From the NCBI RefSeq assembly GCF_000092285.1, contig NC_014100.1:3162001-3226000 (forward strand): a stretch of 64,000 bases of DNA. Reading direction: 5' to 3'. The notes beneath the pieces are model-generated. The model made no database searches. It saw nothing but the letters and a program-made list of their open reading frames with translations, and was not told where the DNA came from. Below are positions 8,123-17,198 of this stretch, piece after piece (within the stretch, counting starts at the first letter, position 1; the number at the start of each line of letters is the position of its first letter). Made by a program: the position numbers and the translations under genes. The DNA is from Caulobacter segnis ATCC 21756 (GTDB lineage: Bacteria > Pseudomonadota > Alphaproteobacteria > Caulobacterales > Caulobacteraceae).

Positions 8123-9400
8123 ATGCGCCGCCTGCTCACCGCCCTCGCCCTGATCCTGACGCCCAGCCTAGCGGTCGCCGCTCAGCCGATCCTGCTCAAG
8201 CCCGCCCGTGTCTGGACCGCCGAGGACGCCGGACCGCCCCACGCCGGCTGGGCGGTGCTGGTCAAGGACGACAAGATCGCCGCCGTCGGACCGCTGGCCT
8301 CGATCGACGCGACCGGCGCCGAGGTGATCGACCTGCCGGGCGCCACGGTGATCCCGGGGCTGATGGACCTGCACAGCCACCTTTTCCTGCACCCGTACAA
8401 CGAGACGTCCTGGGACGATCAGGTGCTGAAGGAGAGCCCGATCACTCGGACCCTGCGCGCCGGCGTGCAGGCCAAGGCGACGCTGGAGGCGGGCTTCACG
8501 ACGCTGCGCGATCTCGGCACCGAGGGCGTGGGCGCCGCCGACGCGCCGCTGAAGAAGGCGATCAATGAAGGCCTGATCCCCGGCCCGCGTCTGTTCGTCG
8601 CCACCAAGGCCATCGTGGCCACCGGCGCCTACGGCCCCGCCCGACGCAACTTCAATCCCGAGGCCGAGATCCCGCAGGGCGCGCAAGAGGCCAGCGGCGT
8701 TCCGGAAGTGATCAAGGCCGTCCGCGAGCAGGCCGGCGCCGGGGCGGACTGGATCAAGGTCTACGCCGATTACCGGGTCGGACCGGATGGCTCCACGCAG
8801 CCGACCTTCAGCCTCGAGGAGCTGAAGGCCCTGGTCGACACGGCCCATTCCAGCGGACGCCCGGTGTCGGCGCACGCCTCCAGCGACGAGGGCATGCGCC
8901 GCGCGGTGCTGGCCGGCGTCGACACGATCGAGCACGGCTACGGCGGCTCGGAAGCGACCTTCAAGCTGATGGCCGAGAAGGGCGTCGTCTTCTTCCCGAC
9001 CCTGACAGCGGTCGAGAGCACCTCGACCTATTTCGGCGGCTATGTCGCCGGCCAGACCCCGCCGACGGCCGCCATGCGCAACGCCGACCGGGCCTTCAAG
9101 CTGGCGCTGAAGAGCGGCGTGACCATCGGCATGGGTAGCGACGTCGGCGTGTTCCGCCACGGCGACAACGCCCGCGAGCTCGCCCTGATGGTCAAGGCCG
9201 GCATGACCCCGGTCCAGGCCCTGCTGGCCGCGACGGCGATCGACGCCAAGACGCTGGGCCGCGGCGAGACTCTGGGCCAGTTGAAGCCTGGCTATCTGGC
9301 CGACATCGTCGCGGTGACGGGCGATCCGACGCAAGCGATCGAGGCGACGCGCTCGGTGGTTTTGGTCGTCAAGGGCGGGCAGGTCGTCCGCCGGCCCTGA
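8123..9400 (+). CDS. Exported amidohydrolase, imidazolonepropionase/prolidase-like
   Basis: This 425-aa metal-dependent hydrolase has a signal peptide at residues 1-20 (ALALILTPSLAVAA). The metal ligands of the amidohydrolase superfamily are visible: HSH in MDLHSHLF (near 84-86), a candidate carboxylated Lys in DWIKVYADY, the pair SAHASS and IEHGYG, and the final Asp in GMGSDVG. This pattern fits the group that includes Xaa-Pro or Xaa-Arg dipeptidases, several of them from Caulobacter. The exact substrate is not evident. It is likely periplasmic and is convergent with the hybrid kinase gene, 8 bp away. Confidence 0.88.
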   Translation: MRRLLTALALILTPSLAVAAQPILLKPARVWTAEDAGPPHAGWAVLVKDDKIAAVGPLASIDATGAEVIDLPGATVIPGLMDLHSHLFLHPYNETSWDDQVLKESPITRTLRAGVQAKATLEAGFTTLRDLGTEGVGAADAPLKKAINEGLIPGPRLFVATKAIVATGAYGPARRNFNPEAEIPQGAQEASGVPEVIKAVREQAGAGADWIKVYADYRVGPDGSTQPTFSLEELKALVDTAHSSGRPVSAHASSDEGMRRAVLAGVDTIEHGYGGSEATFKLMAEKGVVFFPTLTAVESTSTYFGGYVAGQTPPTAAMRNADRAFKLALKSGVTIGMGSDVGVFRHGDNARELALMVKAGMTPVQALLAATAIDAKTLGRGETLGQLKPGYLADIVAVTGDPTQAIEATRSVVLVVKGGQVVRRP

Positions 9401-9408
9401 GACCGTCG

Positions 9409-11445
9409 TCAGACCGGACCTCGGGCCGCTCCGCCATTGGCGATCGCCTCGGACATGGCCTGAACCAGACCCGACGCGGTCATCGGCTTGTTCACGTGGC
9501 CGCTGAATAGCGGGTCGGCGATCGGCGCCGATGCGTCCGCCGAGAAGGCCAGGATCGGCTTTCCGCGATTGAGCCCGCGCCCCGTCCGGATGCGCGCGGT
9601 CGCCGTCCGTCCGTCCATCTTGGGCATTCGCAAGTCCATCAGGATGATGTCGAACGGCCTGGCTTCCGCCGCCTCGATCGCCTCGTCGCCGTCGGCGGCC
9701 TCGGTCAGAACGGCGCCGAAGGGCGTCAGGATGGCGCGAACGAGCTGGCGGTTGGCGGTGTTGTCGTCGACGACGAGCACGCGGCAATCCTCGGGCAAGC
9801 TCACGACCTCCGCCGGCGTCGAGGGCTCGCTCGCCGGCTCGGCCAGGATCGCCGGGATCGTGAACCAGAAGCGAGATCCCTGGCCTTGCCGGCTGTCCAC
9901 GCCGATCGACCCGCCCATCGCCTCAACCAGCCCCTTGCAGATCGCCAGCCCCAGGCCCGTGCCGCCGTGCTTGCGCGCCGCCCCCGCGTCGACCTGCGAA
10001 AAGCGCTGGAAGAGGCGCTTGCTCTGGTCCGCGCTCATGCCGGGACCGGTGTCGGAAACCTCGAACACGATGTGATCGGCGCGGGCGTCCAAACGGGCCT
10101 GAACCGCGATCTCGCCGACTTCCGTGAACTTCACGGCGTTGCCGATCAGGTTCAGCAGGACCTGCCTGAGACGATCCGGATCGGCCTCTATCAGGAGCGG
10201 CAGGTCGGACAGGTCGGCCAGGCGCAGCAGGACGCCCTTTTCCCGCGCCTGTGCGGCGAACATGTCGACGGCCTCACGGGTCAGCTCGGCCACCGACATC
10301 GGCTGCGGCTTGATATCGACCTGACCGGCCTCCAGCTTGGAAAAGTCGAGGATGTCGTTGATCGTCGCCCGCAACGCCTTGCCGGCGCTGGTCACGCGCT
10401 GGACGTAGGCGCGCGTTTCGGCGCTGAGTTCGGGCTGTCGCTCGACCAACTGCGCGAAGCCCAGCACCGCGGTGAGCGGCGTCCTGAGTTCGTGACTCAT
10501 ATTGGCCAGGAAATCCGCCTTCACATGAGCCGCCTCCTCGGCCGCGGCTTGAAGGCGGCGGCGCTGGGCGCTGGTCGAGGCCAGAGGCAGGGCCGACAGG
10601 ATCGACACGCCCAGAAACAGCTGCAGGAAAAGCGCCCGTTCCGTCAGATCGCCCTGCACCAGGGTGATCGGCCCAGAGCCGACGCCGGTGAACCAGACCG
10701 CGACGGCGCCGACGATGATCACGCCCAACGCCGCGCCCAGCACCTCCAACTCCAGCGCCAACAGCGCCAAGGCCGGGGGAATGACGAACAGCAGCGGATA
10801 GCGGCTCTGCCCGAAGACGGCGACCGACGTGATCGCCAAGGCCGCCAGAGCCACCCAGCCGCTTCGGGTCACCGGACGTTCCTTGAGGAGCTCGCGGGCT
10901 CGGCTCAGCGCCAGGAGGCACGGAACCAGGGTCAGGAGCCCCAGAGCGTTTCCCGCGATCCAACTGACCGCTCGCAGCGGCAGATGATCACCGCCGCGCA
11001 GGCCAAAAACCAGAGCCGCCAGACCGCCCGAAACGAGGGTGGCGCATAGACAGACCCCCACGAGCAAGGCCAGGTGCCGGGGGCGACCGACCGAAAGGTC
11101 CGGGCCCGCCAGCTTGAGCAGCGCAACGGCGCAGAACAGGCATTCGACCAGGTTGGCGGCGGTCAGGCCGAGGGCCAGGCCCATCGCCGCGCCGAACGCC
11201 ACGGCCGCGCCCCAACAGGCCACGCCGGCGGCGGCGAGCAATATCGGCCATCGATCACGCGACGTCCTCAACAGCGCCGCGGCGATCAGCGCGTTGGGCA
11301 TCCAGACCGGCGAATTGTGCCCGGGCCGCCTGGGCAGTTCGATGGACAGGGCCGCGAGCGCGAACACCGCCAATCCGAAGGCGAGCACAAGCAGCATCGC
11401 CTTCAGCCGTCCCAGGTTCAGCGGCAAGTCTGATCGCTCGGGCAT
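9409..11445 (-). CDS. MASE1-domain hybrid sensor histidine kinase
   Basis: This 678-aa protein starts at the ATG at 11445; a TTG 12 codons upstream is possible but weaker. Residues 1-290 carry eight or so hydrophobic segments with the MASE1 signature RPGHNSPVWMPNALIAAALL, a membrane sensor domain of unknown ligand. A HisKA domain follows (MSHELRTPLTAVLGFAQL, His318), then the ATPase domain with N box (NLIGNAVKFT) and G boxes (DTGPGMS, GGTGLGL). A C-terminal receiver domain has the phospho-acceptor Asp604 in LMDLRMPKMDG. No partner regulator or output protein is adjacent, so the phosphorelay must act in trans. Confidence 0.93.
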   Translation of the reverse strand: MPERSDLPLNLGRLKAMLLVLAFGLAVFALAALSIELPRRPGHNSPVWMPNALIAAALLRTSRDRWPILLAAAGVACWGAAVAFGAAMGLALGLTAANLVECLFCAVALLKLAGPDLSVGRPRHLALLVGVCLCATLVSGGLAALVFGLRGGDHLPLRAVSWIAGNALGLLTLVPCLLALSRARELLKERPVTRSGWVALAALAITSVAVFGQSRYPLLFVIPPALALLALELEVLGAALGVIIVGAVAVWFTGVGSGPITLVQGDLTERALFLQLFLGVSILSALPLASTSAQRRRLQAAAEEAAHVKADFLANMSHELRTPLTAVLGFAQLVERQPELSAETRAYVQRVTSAGKALRATINDILDFSKLEAGQVDIKPQPMSVAELTREAVDMFAAQAREKGVLLRLADLSDLPLLIEADPDRLRQVLLNLIGNAVKFTEVGEIAVQARLDARADHIVFEVSDTGPGMSADQSKRLFQRFSQVDAGAARKHGGTGLGLAICKGLVEAMGGSIGVDSRQGQGSRFWFTIPAILAEPASEPSTPAEVVSLPEDCRVLVVDDNTANRQLVRAILTPFGAVLTEAADGDEAIEAAEARPFDIILMDLRMPKMDGRTATARIRTGRGLNRGKPILAFSADASAPIADPLFSGHVNKPMTASGLVQAMSEAIANGGAARGPV

Positions 11446-11595
11446 GTGATCCACAGTGCCAAGACATACTCGCTCGCGCAACTTCGGTTCTCGCTATGCG
11501 GGCGACCGCTCCACCCATTCCGTGTTTCGGAGCGCTTAGGGCTTTGGGTTGACGCAGGGGGACCGCTAAGTTCGGCGCGTCATTAAGGAGTCGTG

Positions 11596-12489
11596 ATGCG
11601 CCTGCCCGTCCTCGTCCTCGCCTTCGTCGCCCTGTTCGCCTCGCCCGCGCTCGCCCAGCGCCTGGACGAGACGCCGCGCGTGGCGGTGATCTCGGCCTTC
11701 CCGCCGGAGATCGGCGCACTGAACGCCGCGACCCAGGATCAGAAGACCTTCGACGTCCACGGCGTGAAGTTCATGACCGGCCAGATGGAGGGCAAGCCGG
11801 TGGTGGTGTTCCTCAGCGGCGTGTCGATGGTCAACGCGGCCATGACGACCCAGATGGCGATCGACCGCTTCAACATCACCCGCATCGTCTTCTCGGGCAT
11901 CGCCGGCGGCGTCGACGAGGGCCTCGACATCGGCGACGTCGTGGTGGCCGACCGCTGGGCGCAGAACCTGGAGAGCGCCTTCGCCCGCGAGACCGACAAG
12001 GGCTTCGAGGTCTCGTCCAGCATCCGCAACAGCACCCTGCCCAACTACGGCATGATCTTCCCGCGCGCGATTGTCCTGCCCTCGGCGCCGGACGGCCGCG
12101 TGTGGTTCCCGTCCGATCCGGCCCTGCTGGAGACCGCCAAGACGGTCGCCGCCTCGGTCGCCCTGCAGCGCTGCGCCGCCGACAAGTGCCTGGTTCATCC
12201 GCCCAAGGTGGTGATCGGCGGCGCCGGCGTCTCGGCCCCGGTGTTCCTCGACAACGCCGCCTACCGCAAATACCTGCGCTCGGCCTTCGAGGCCCGGCTG
12301 GTCGACATGGAGAGCGCCGCGGTCGCCCACGTGGCCCTGGTCAACAAGACCCCGTTCATCGCCTTCCGCAGCCTGTCGGACCTGGCCGGCGGCGGCGCGG
12401 GCGCCAACGAGATGCACACCTTCATGGCCCTGGCCTCGGACAATTCGGCGACGGTGGTGAAGGCGTTCGTCAAGGCGCTGCCGAACTAG
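11596..12489 (+). CDS. Exported phosphorylase/nucleosidase (MTA/SAH nucleosidase-like)
   Basis: This 297-aa protein is from the purine nucleoside phosphorylase/MTAN superfamily. The ATG at 11596 is chosen over a GTG immediately before it. Residues 1-21 are a clear signal peptide ending ALA-Q. Diagnostic blocks are the N-terminal RVAVISAFPPEIGAL, the FSGIAGGVDEGLDIGDVVVAD turn, and VDMESAAVAHVAL with the ribose-binding MES motif. The late SLSDLAGG segment carries the catalytic-Asp equivalent. Most MTANs are cytosolic, so export is unusual and suggests periplasmic nucleoside scavenging. The substrate is inferred from the superfamily only. Confidence 0.85.
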   Translation: MRLPVLVLAFVALFASPALAQRLDETPRVAVISAFPPEIGALNAATQDQKTFDVHGVKFMTGQMEGKPVVVFLSGVSMVNAAMTTQMAIDRFNITRIVFSGIAGGVDEGLDIGDVVVADRWAQNLESAFARETDKGFEVSSSIRNSTLPNYGMIFPRAIVLPSAPDGRVWFPSDPALLETAKTVAASVALQRCAADKCLVHPPKVVIGGAGVSAPVFLDNAAYRKYLRSAFEARLVDMESAAVAHVALVNKTPFIAFRSLSDLAGGGAGANEMHTFMALASDNSATVVKAFVKALPN

Positions 12490-12492
12490 CCG

Positions 12493-12835
12493 CGCGTCTT
12501 CGCCGCTTCACGCGGGTGGCCCGCTGAAGGGATGGAAGGGGATGCGGAGCGCCCGGACATTCGTCCGGAGTGTGAGTAGTGATTACCGTTTCGACGAAGC
12601 TCGAACGCTCCGCGTAGCCGTTATCCGGTGAGCCTTCGACGCGCGGGGTCTTAACCCGCTTCCGAAAGAGGCCCCCGGCGGGCGGGCCAGGGCTGGCGAC
12701 CCCGGTCCCCGGACCGTCCGGGCGATTTCAGCCCGAACCTAAAGTCCCGCTCGACCACCCCCGACAGCCGTCACGATCGCCGGCCGGACGTCCCTTCCAA
12801 GCCATCGGGTGAGAACAAGTATGGGCGGGGTTTGA
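12493..12835. other. Gene-free stretch with strong secondary structure
   Basis: No convincing protein gene is seen on either strand between the nucleosidase and the Dabb gene; the short open frames have no family character. This first part contains nested hairpin potential: a perfect CCGGAC-ATTC-GTCCGG hairpin near 12558-12573, enclosed by ATGCGGAGCG (about 12542) pairing with CGCTCCGCGT (about 12608). Several GC hairpins follow, including a CTTA loop within a GCGGG/CCCGC stem. It could be a structured RNA, but it matches no RNA family I can name. Confidence 0.4.
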
Positions 12836-12917
12836 ACGCGGATGATACAGCGGCGTGGAAAAGTGAGAAGTCGTTGAAATCGTTCGGTTCGATTCCGTCT
12901 ACGCGGATGATACAGCG
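12836..12917. repeat. 17-bp direct repeat pair, 65 bp apart
   Basis: The sequence ACGCGGATGATACAGCG occurs at 12836-12852 and again at 12901-12917; the next bases are nearly the same (GCG versus CCG). The 48-bp spacer is AT-richer than its surroundings and holds a tRNA T-loop-like GGTTCGATTCC. No gene is present. Confidence 0.8.
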
Positions 12918-12930
12918 CCGCGAACGCTCG

Positions 12931-13046
12931 TACTTGCCCCCTCCGCGCTGACGCGCTCCTCCCCCGGAGGGGGAAGAAGGGCGCTTCCTTCTGCCCCCTC
13001 CGGGGGCGGACGACCACGCGAAGCGTGGTCAGGTGGGGGCCTGCGG
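12931..13046. repeat. GC-rich intergenic repeat-like block with hairpins
   Basis: The block alternates CCCCCTCC and GGAGGGGG arms, with a perfect CCCCCGGAGGGGG palindrome and a GACCACGC-GAA-GCGTGGTC hairpin at 13012-13030. This resembles short interspersed intergenic palindromes found in Caulobacter genomes. The family assignment is recall, not a comparison. Confidence 0.5.
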
Positions 13047-13095
13047 CGCTGGCCGATTAGCGCTTTGAAACCCCTTCCCCAGCGACGGGAGCCAT

Positions 13096-13238
13096 CCTTA
13101 CATCTCACGGCGAGACGATCGCAGGACTGATCAGGTCACTCAAGGATCGCCTTCGGCGACCGCGCCGCGGCGACGCGCAGCGTCGTCCTTGACTGACCTG
13201 ATCAGTCCTGCACGCTGCGGCCTCCAAGAGATGTAAGG
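13096..13238. repeat. 143-bp imperfect inverted repeat
   Basis: Outer arms CCTTACATCTC (13096) and GAGATGTAAGG (13228-13238) are exact complements. Inner arms of 29 bases (13121-13149 and 13183-13211) begin GCAGGACTGATCAGGTCA and its complement, with only a few mismatches. The centre is GC-rich with further short hairpins. No transposase is encoded. It could be a miniature inverted-repeat element or a structured terminator region before the Dabb gene. Confidence 0.8.
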
Positions 13239-13285
13239 TTCGCTCCGACCATGGACGGTCGGACGGCGAACGGAGGAACCAGCCC

Positions 13286-13684
13286 ATGCCACCTTTCGAT
13301 CGCCGCGTCCTGCTCTCCAGCGGCCTCGCGGCCGGCGCCGCCCTCGCCACGCCTGCGAGCGCCGCGAGCGACGCCCCGGTGCTGTTCCATCAGGTGTTCT
13401 TCTGGCTCAAGACCCCTGGCGCCAAGGCCGACCGCGACCAGCTGATCGCGGGCCTGAAGGCGCTGAAGGGGATTGAAGTCATCCAGCAGCTGCACGTCGG
13501 CGTCCCGGCTTCGACGGAGAAGCGCGACGTGGTCGACAACAGCTACGACGTCTCCGAGCTGATGGTCTTCAAGAGCGTCGAGGACCAGAAGCGCTACCAG
13601 GACCACCCGCTGCACCAGAAGTTCGTCGCCGACTGCGGCCACCTCTGGAGCAAGGTCGTCGTCTACGACAGCCTGTCGGTCTGA
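13286..13684 (+). CDS. Exported Dabb (stress-responsive alpha/beta barrel) protein
   Basis: This 132-aa protein has an N-terminal signal at residues 1-27 with a twin Arg ([17 protein letters not shown]), suggesting Tat export. The mature part ([11 protein letters not shown]... through [23 protein letters not shown]) is a Dabb domain, a ferredoxin-like dimeric alpha/beta barrel. Typical marks are the early H-x-V-x-F-W-L-K strand, the central [26 protein letters not shown] block and the closing strand. No catalytic role is defined for most members. An AACGGAGG ribosome site precedes the ATG. Confidence 0.85.
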   Translation: MPPFDRRVLLSSGLAAGAALATPASAASDAPVLFHQVFFWLKTPGAKADRDQLIAGLKALKGIEVIQQLHVGVPASTEKRDVVDNSYDVSELMVFKSVEDQKRYQDHPLHQKFVADCGHLWSKVVVYDSLSV

Positions 13685-13697
13685 CGCCGCCCGGCTC

Positions 13698-14327
13698 CTA
13701 CCGCGTCCCGAACGTCCGGTCGCCGGCGTCGCCCAGGCCCGGCACGATGTAGCCGTGCTCGTTGAGCTTTTCGTCGATCGCCGCCGTCCAGATCGGCACG
13801 TCGGGGTGCGCCTCGCGCAGGGCGTCGACGCCGGCCTGCGCCGCCAGCAGGCAGACAAAGCGCAGGTTGGTGACGCCGTAGTGCTTCAGGCGCGAGATCG
13901 CGGCGATGGCCGAGTGACCGGTGGCCAGCATCGGATCGACCACGATCGTGAGACGGCCCGAAATGTCCTCCGGCGCCTTGAAGTAGTACTCGATGGCCTC
14001 CAGCGTCTCGTGGTCCCGATAGAGGCCGATGTGCGCCACCCGCGCCGACGGGACGAGGTCCAGCATCCCCTCGCACATGCCTAGCCCCGCCCGCAGGATC
14101 GGGGCGAAGACCAGCTTCTTGCCGGCGATCTCGTAGGCGCTGGCCTTGGCGACCGGCGTCTCGATCTCGACCTTGTCCATGGGCAGGTCGCGGGTGACCT
14201 CGTAGCAGAGCAAGGTGGCCGTCTCGCGCATCAGGGCGCGGAAGGTCTTGGTCGAGGTTGTCTTGTCCCGCATCCGGGTCAGCTTGTGCTGGACCAGCGG
14301 ATGATTGACGACGGTGACCTGGGACAT
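13698..14327 (-). CDS. upp: Uracil phosphoribosyltransferase
   Basis: This 209-aa cytosolic enzyme makes UMP from uracil and PRPP for pyrimidine salvage. Visible motifs are the N-terminal [19 protein letters not shown] typical of Upp, the PRPP-binding loop [16 protein letters not shown], and the uracil-binding C-terminal segment [16 protein letters not shown]. Length equals the usual family size. It is convergent with the Dabb gene, 13 bp away, and downstream of the molybdenum-hydroxylase genes on the opposite side. Confidence 0.97.
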   Translation of the reverse strand: MSQVTVVNHPLVQHKLTRMRDKTTSTKTFRALMRETATLLCYEVTRDLPMDKVEIETPVAKASAYEIAGKKLVFAPILRAGLGMCEGMLDLVPSARVAHIGLYRDHETLEAIEYYFKAPEDISGRLTIVVDPMLATGHSAIAAISRLKHYGVTNLRFVCLLAAQAGVDALREAHPDVPIWTAAIDEKLNEHGYIVPGLGDAGDRTFGTR

Positions 14328-14381
14328 GGCGCGGCTCGGCTAGGAACGGGGGCTCCCCGCTCCTAGCACGCGCGTTCTAGC

Positions 14382-16556
14382 TCAGGCCAGTTGGTCGCCG
14401 ATCGGCAGGGACCGGATGCGCTTGCCGGTGGCGGCGAACAACGCGTTGACCAGCGCGGCCGGCGTCGGCGGATACGCCGGCTCGCCCAGGCCCGTCGGAT
14501 TGTTGTCCGACAGCTTGAAGCGCACCTCGACCGGCGGCGCGTCGGCCATCCGCAGCAGCGGGAAGTCGCCGAAGTTGCTGTTCACCGCCGCGCCGTTCTC
14601 GAAGGTCATGCCCTGGTAGAGGGCGGCGCCGATGGCGTCGAGCACCGAGCCCTGCACCTGCTGCTCCGCGCCCGCCGGGTTGACGATCTGACGGCCGCAG
14701 TCGACGGCGGCCCAGACCTTGTCGAGCTTGATCGCCCCGTCCTTGACGGTGGCCTGGATCACCACCGCCACATAGCCGAGGTGGCTGTAGTGGCAGGCCA
14801 CGCCCAGGCCCGTGCCCTTCGGGACCTTGCGCCCCCAGCCGGACATCTCGGCGGCGAGGTCGAGGACCCCGCGCATGCGGCCGGTGTCGAAGCTGTCGCC
14901 CTTACCCGGCTCGCCCAAGAGGCGCGGCGCGCCCAGCATCTCGCGGCGGAAGGCGACCGGGTCCTTGCCGGCGGCATGGGCCAGCTCGTCGGTGAAGCCC
15001 TGGATCACGAAGCCGAAGGCGTTGTTGCCCGGCGCGCGCAGATAGCCCGTAGGGAAGCCCAGCGGCATCACCGAGACGTCGTGGCGATAGTTGGCCACCG
15101 CCCGGCTCGGAAACTGCGTCGAGTTCATGCCGGCGGACAGGTTGAAGGTCTCGCCCTCGCCGAAGGTGACGAAGTGGTCCTTCCAGGCGACCACCGCGCC
15201 GCTCGCGTCGAGGCCGGCGGTGAAGTTGTGCCAGCCGGCGGGACGGTAGAAGTCGTGCTGGATGTCCTCCTCGCGGGTCCAGACCAGCTTGACCGGCGCG
15301 GCGACCTTCGAAGCGATCACCGCGGCCTCGACCATGTAGTCGTTCATCAGACGACGGCCGAAACCGCCGCCGCCGCGGATCAGGTGGATGGTGATGGCCG
15401 AGGGATCGACGTTCAGGGCCTTGGCGACCAGGGCGCGTCCGGCTTCGGGGTTCTGGGTCGGCGCCCAGATCTCCACCTTTCCATTCTCGACCCTAGCGGT
15501 GCAGTTCTGCGGCTCCATCGGCGCGTGGGCGATGAACGGATAGCTGTAGGCCGCGCTGACCGTCTTGGCCGCGCCCTTCAGCGCCGCGTCGACGTCGCCG
15601 TCGTTCTGCAGGGTGCGGTGCGGCGGCGCCTTGGCCAGCTCGGCGGCCTTGGCGGCGAAGCCGGCGCTGCTCTGGCCAGCGGTCGGGTGCGCGGCCCACT
15701 GGATGTCCAGCGCCTCGCGGCCCTTGCGGGCGGACCACCAGCTGTCGGCGACCACGGCGACGCCGGGCATGATGCTCAGCAGGTTGTCGCCGCCCTCGAC
15801 GACGAAGGCGTCCTTGACGCCCTTGACCGCCTTGGCCGGGGCCAGGTCGACGCTCGCGACCTTGGCGCCGTAGACGGGGGCCTTGGCGAAGGTGGCGTAC
15901 AGCATGCCCGGCAGGCGCGTGTCGATGCCGTAGGTCGGCGCGCCGGTCGTGATGGCGTCGAGGTTCTGGCTCTTGTGGCTCTTGCCGATGATCCGGAAGG
16001 CCTTGGGGTCCTTCAGGGTCAGGGACTTGGGATCGGGCGGGGTCAGCTTGGCGGCGTCGGCGGCCAGTTCGCCATACGAGGCGCGGCGCTTGCTGCCGGC
16101 GTGGACCACGACGCCTGGCTCGGTCGAGAGGCTGTCGGCCGGGACGCTCCAGCGGGCGGCGGCGGCCTGGATCAGCAGCGCCCGGACGCTGGCGCCGACG
16201 CGGCGCAGGCCGTCATATTCCAGCGTGGTGGCCATGCTGCCGCCGGCCACCTGGCGGCCGTAGATCTTGCTGTCGGCGATGGCCTGCTCGACGGTCACCG
16301 CCGACCAGTCGACGTCCAACTCCTCGGCGATCAGCATCGGCAGCGCGGTCTTGATCCCCTGCCCCACCTCGGGGACCTTCGAGGCGATCGTGACCTTGCC
16401 GTCCGGCGCGAGGCGGACGTAAGCGTTGACCTGGGTGTCGCCGGCCGCCTGGCCCTCGGCGGTCATGGTGAAGCTCAGCAGCAGGCCGCCGCCAGCGGCC
16501 GCGCCGCTTTGCAGGACGAAGCGACGGGTCGGGTCGCGCAGGATCTCGCCGTCCAT
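14382..16556 (-). CDS. Molybdopterin-binding large subunit, isoquinoline 1-oxidoreductase (IorB) type
   Basis: This 724-aa xanthine-dehydrogenase-family large subunit starts at the ATG at 16556, whose A is also the last base of the small-subunit stop (TGATG). A twin-Arg leader is present (TRRFVLQSGAAAGGGLLLSF), so the complex is probably Tat-exported. Molybdenum cofactor marks include IHLIRGGGGFGRRL, GFPTGYLRAPG and the catalytic Glu in the late GLGEPAYPPTPAALVNAL. The IorB type is a single long chain without the FAD subunit. The substrate is probably an aldehyde or N-heterocycle; it cannot be fixed from sequence. Confidence 0.93.
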   Translation of the reverse strand: MDGEILRDPTRRFVLQSGAAAGGGLLLSFTMTAEGQAAGDTQVNAYVRLAPDGKVTIASKVPEVGQGIKTALPMLIAEELDVDWSAVTVEQAIADSKIYGRQVAGGSMATTLEYDGLRRVGASVRALLIQAAAARWSVPADSLSTEPGVVVHAGSKRRASYGELAADAAKLTPPDPKSLTLKDPKAFRIIGKSHKSQNLDAITTGAPTYGIDTRLPGMLYATFAKAPVYGAKVASVDLAPAKAVKGVKDAFVVEGGDNLLSIMPGVAVVADSWWSARKGREALDIQWAAHPTAGQSSAGFAAKAAELAKAPPHRTLQNDGDVDAALKGAAKTVSAAYSYPFIAHAPMEPQNCTARVENGKVEIWAPTQNPEAGRALVAKALNVDPSAITIHLIRGGGGFGRRLMNDYMVEAAVIASKVAAPVKLVWTREEDIQHDFYRPAGWHNFTAGLDASGAVVAWKDHFVTFGEGETFNLSAGMNSTQFPSRAVANYRHDVSVMPLGFPTGYLRAPGNNAFGFVIQGFTDELAHAAGKDPVAFRREMLGAPRLLGEPGKGDSFDTGRMRGVLDLAAEMSGWGRKVPKGTGLGVACHYSHLGYVAVVIQATVKDGAIKLDKVWAAVDCGRQIVNPAGAEQQVQGSVLDAIGAALYQGMTFENGAAVNSNFGDFPLLRMADAPPVEVRFKLSDNNPTGLGEPAYPPTPAALVNALFAATGKRIRSLPIGDQLA

Positions 16557-17020
16557 CACGCCTTCTCCTGGCCGGCGGCGACCTTGATCGCCTTCTTGAT
16601 ACGGATGTAGGTCGCGCAGCGGCAGAGATTGCCGTTCATCGCCTCGTCGATGTCCGCGTCGGTGGGCTTGGGCTTGCTGGCCAGCAGCGCCGTGGCCGAC
16701 ATGATCTGGCCCGCCTGGCAGTAGCCGCACTGGGGCACGTCGATCGCCTTCCAGGCCTCCTGGACCTTGGCGCCGACCGGTGTCTTGCCGATCCCCTCGA
16801 TCGTCGTGACCGTCTTGCCGCCGATGTCGCTGATCGGCGTGACGCAAGCCCGGATGGGCTCGCCATCCAAGTGCACCGTGCAGGCGCCGCACAGGGCCGC
16901 GCCGCAGCCGAACTTGGCGCCCACGAGGCCCAGGGTGTCGCGTAGCACCCAAAGCAGCGGCGTATCGCCGTCCACGTCGGCTGTCCTGGGTTCACCATTG
17001 ACGGTCAGCGTGAAGGCCAT
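16556..17020 (-). CDS. 2Fe-2S small subunit of the molybdenum hydroxylase (IorA type)
   Basis: This 154-aa protein carries electrons from the molybdenum site to an external acceptor. The plant-ferredoxin-type cluster is bound by Cys residues in [18 protein letters not shown] and the later IRAC. The second cluster uses CGYCQAGQ and GNLCRCATY. The ATG at 17020, with GGGAG upstream, is preferred over a TTG 11 codons earlier. It has no signal peptide, so it would be co-exported with the Tat-signal-bearing large subunit. The stop/start overlap with the large subunit shows one operon. Confidence 0.94.
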   Translation of the reverse strand: MAFTLTVNGEPRTADVDGDTPLLWVLRDTLGLVGAKFGCGAALCGACTVHLDGEPIRACVTPISDIGGKTVTTIEGIGKTPVGAKVQEAWKAIDVPQCGYCQAGQIMSATALLASKPKPTDADIDEAMNGNLCRCATYIRIKKAIKVAAGQEKA

Positions 17021-17198
17021 GCGGAGACTCCCGTTCTCTGAGGTTGCTCGCAATCTGCCTCAACAGCGCCGTTTGCGCGAGAACTGTCACATAAGTTTCA
17101 CAGATAGGATTTGACGGCCAAATCCTTCCGTGGTTCCGGTGCGCCCCGCGTCGATCCGACCACGGACGAACGCGATCTCGCAAGGAAAGACCGACACC

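Noticed and set aside
12739-13017. 92-codon - strand open frame
   Set aside because: It runs through the GC hairpin repeats and has an Arg/Pro shadow composition.
12493-13285. tmRNA, RNase P RNA, 6S or SRP RNA gene in this gap
   Set aside because: I looked for the tmRNA tag, the RNase P GAGGAAAGTCC block and the SRP GGTCAG/GGAAGG core; none is present. The T-loop-like GGTTCGATTCC has no matching tRNA arms.
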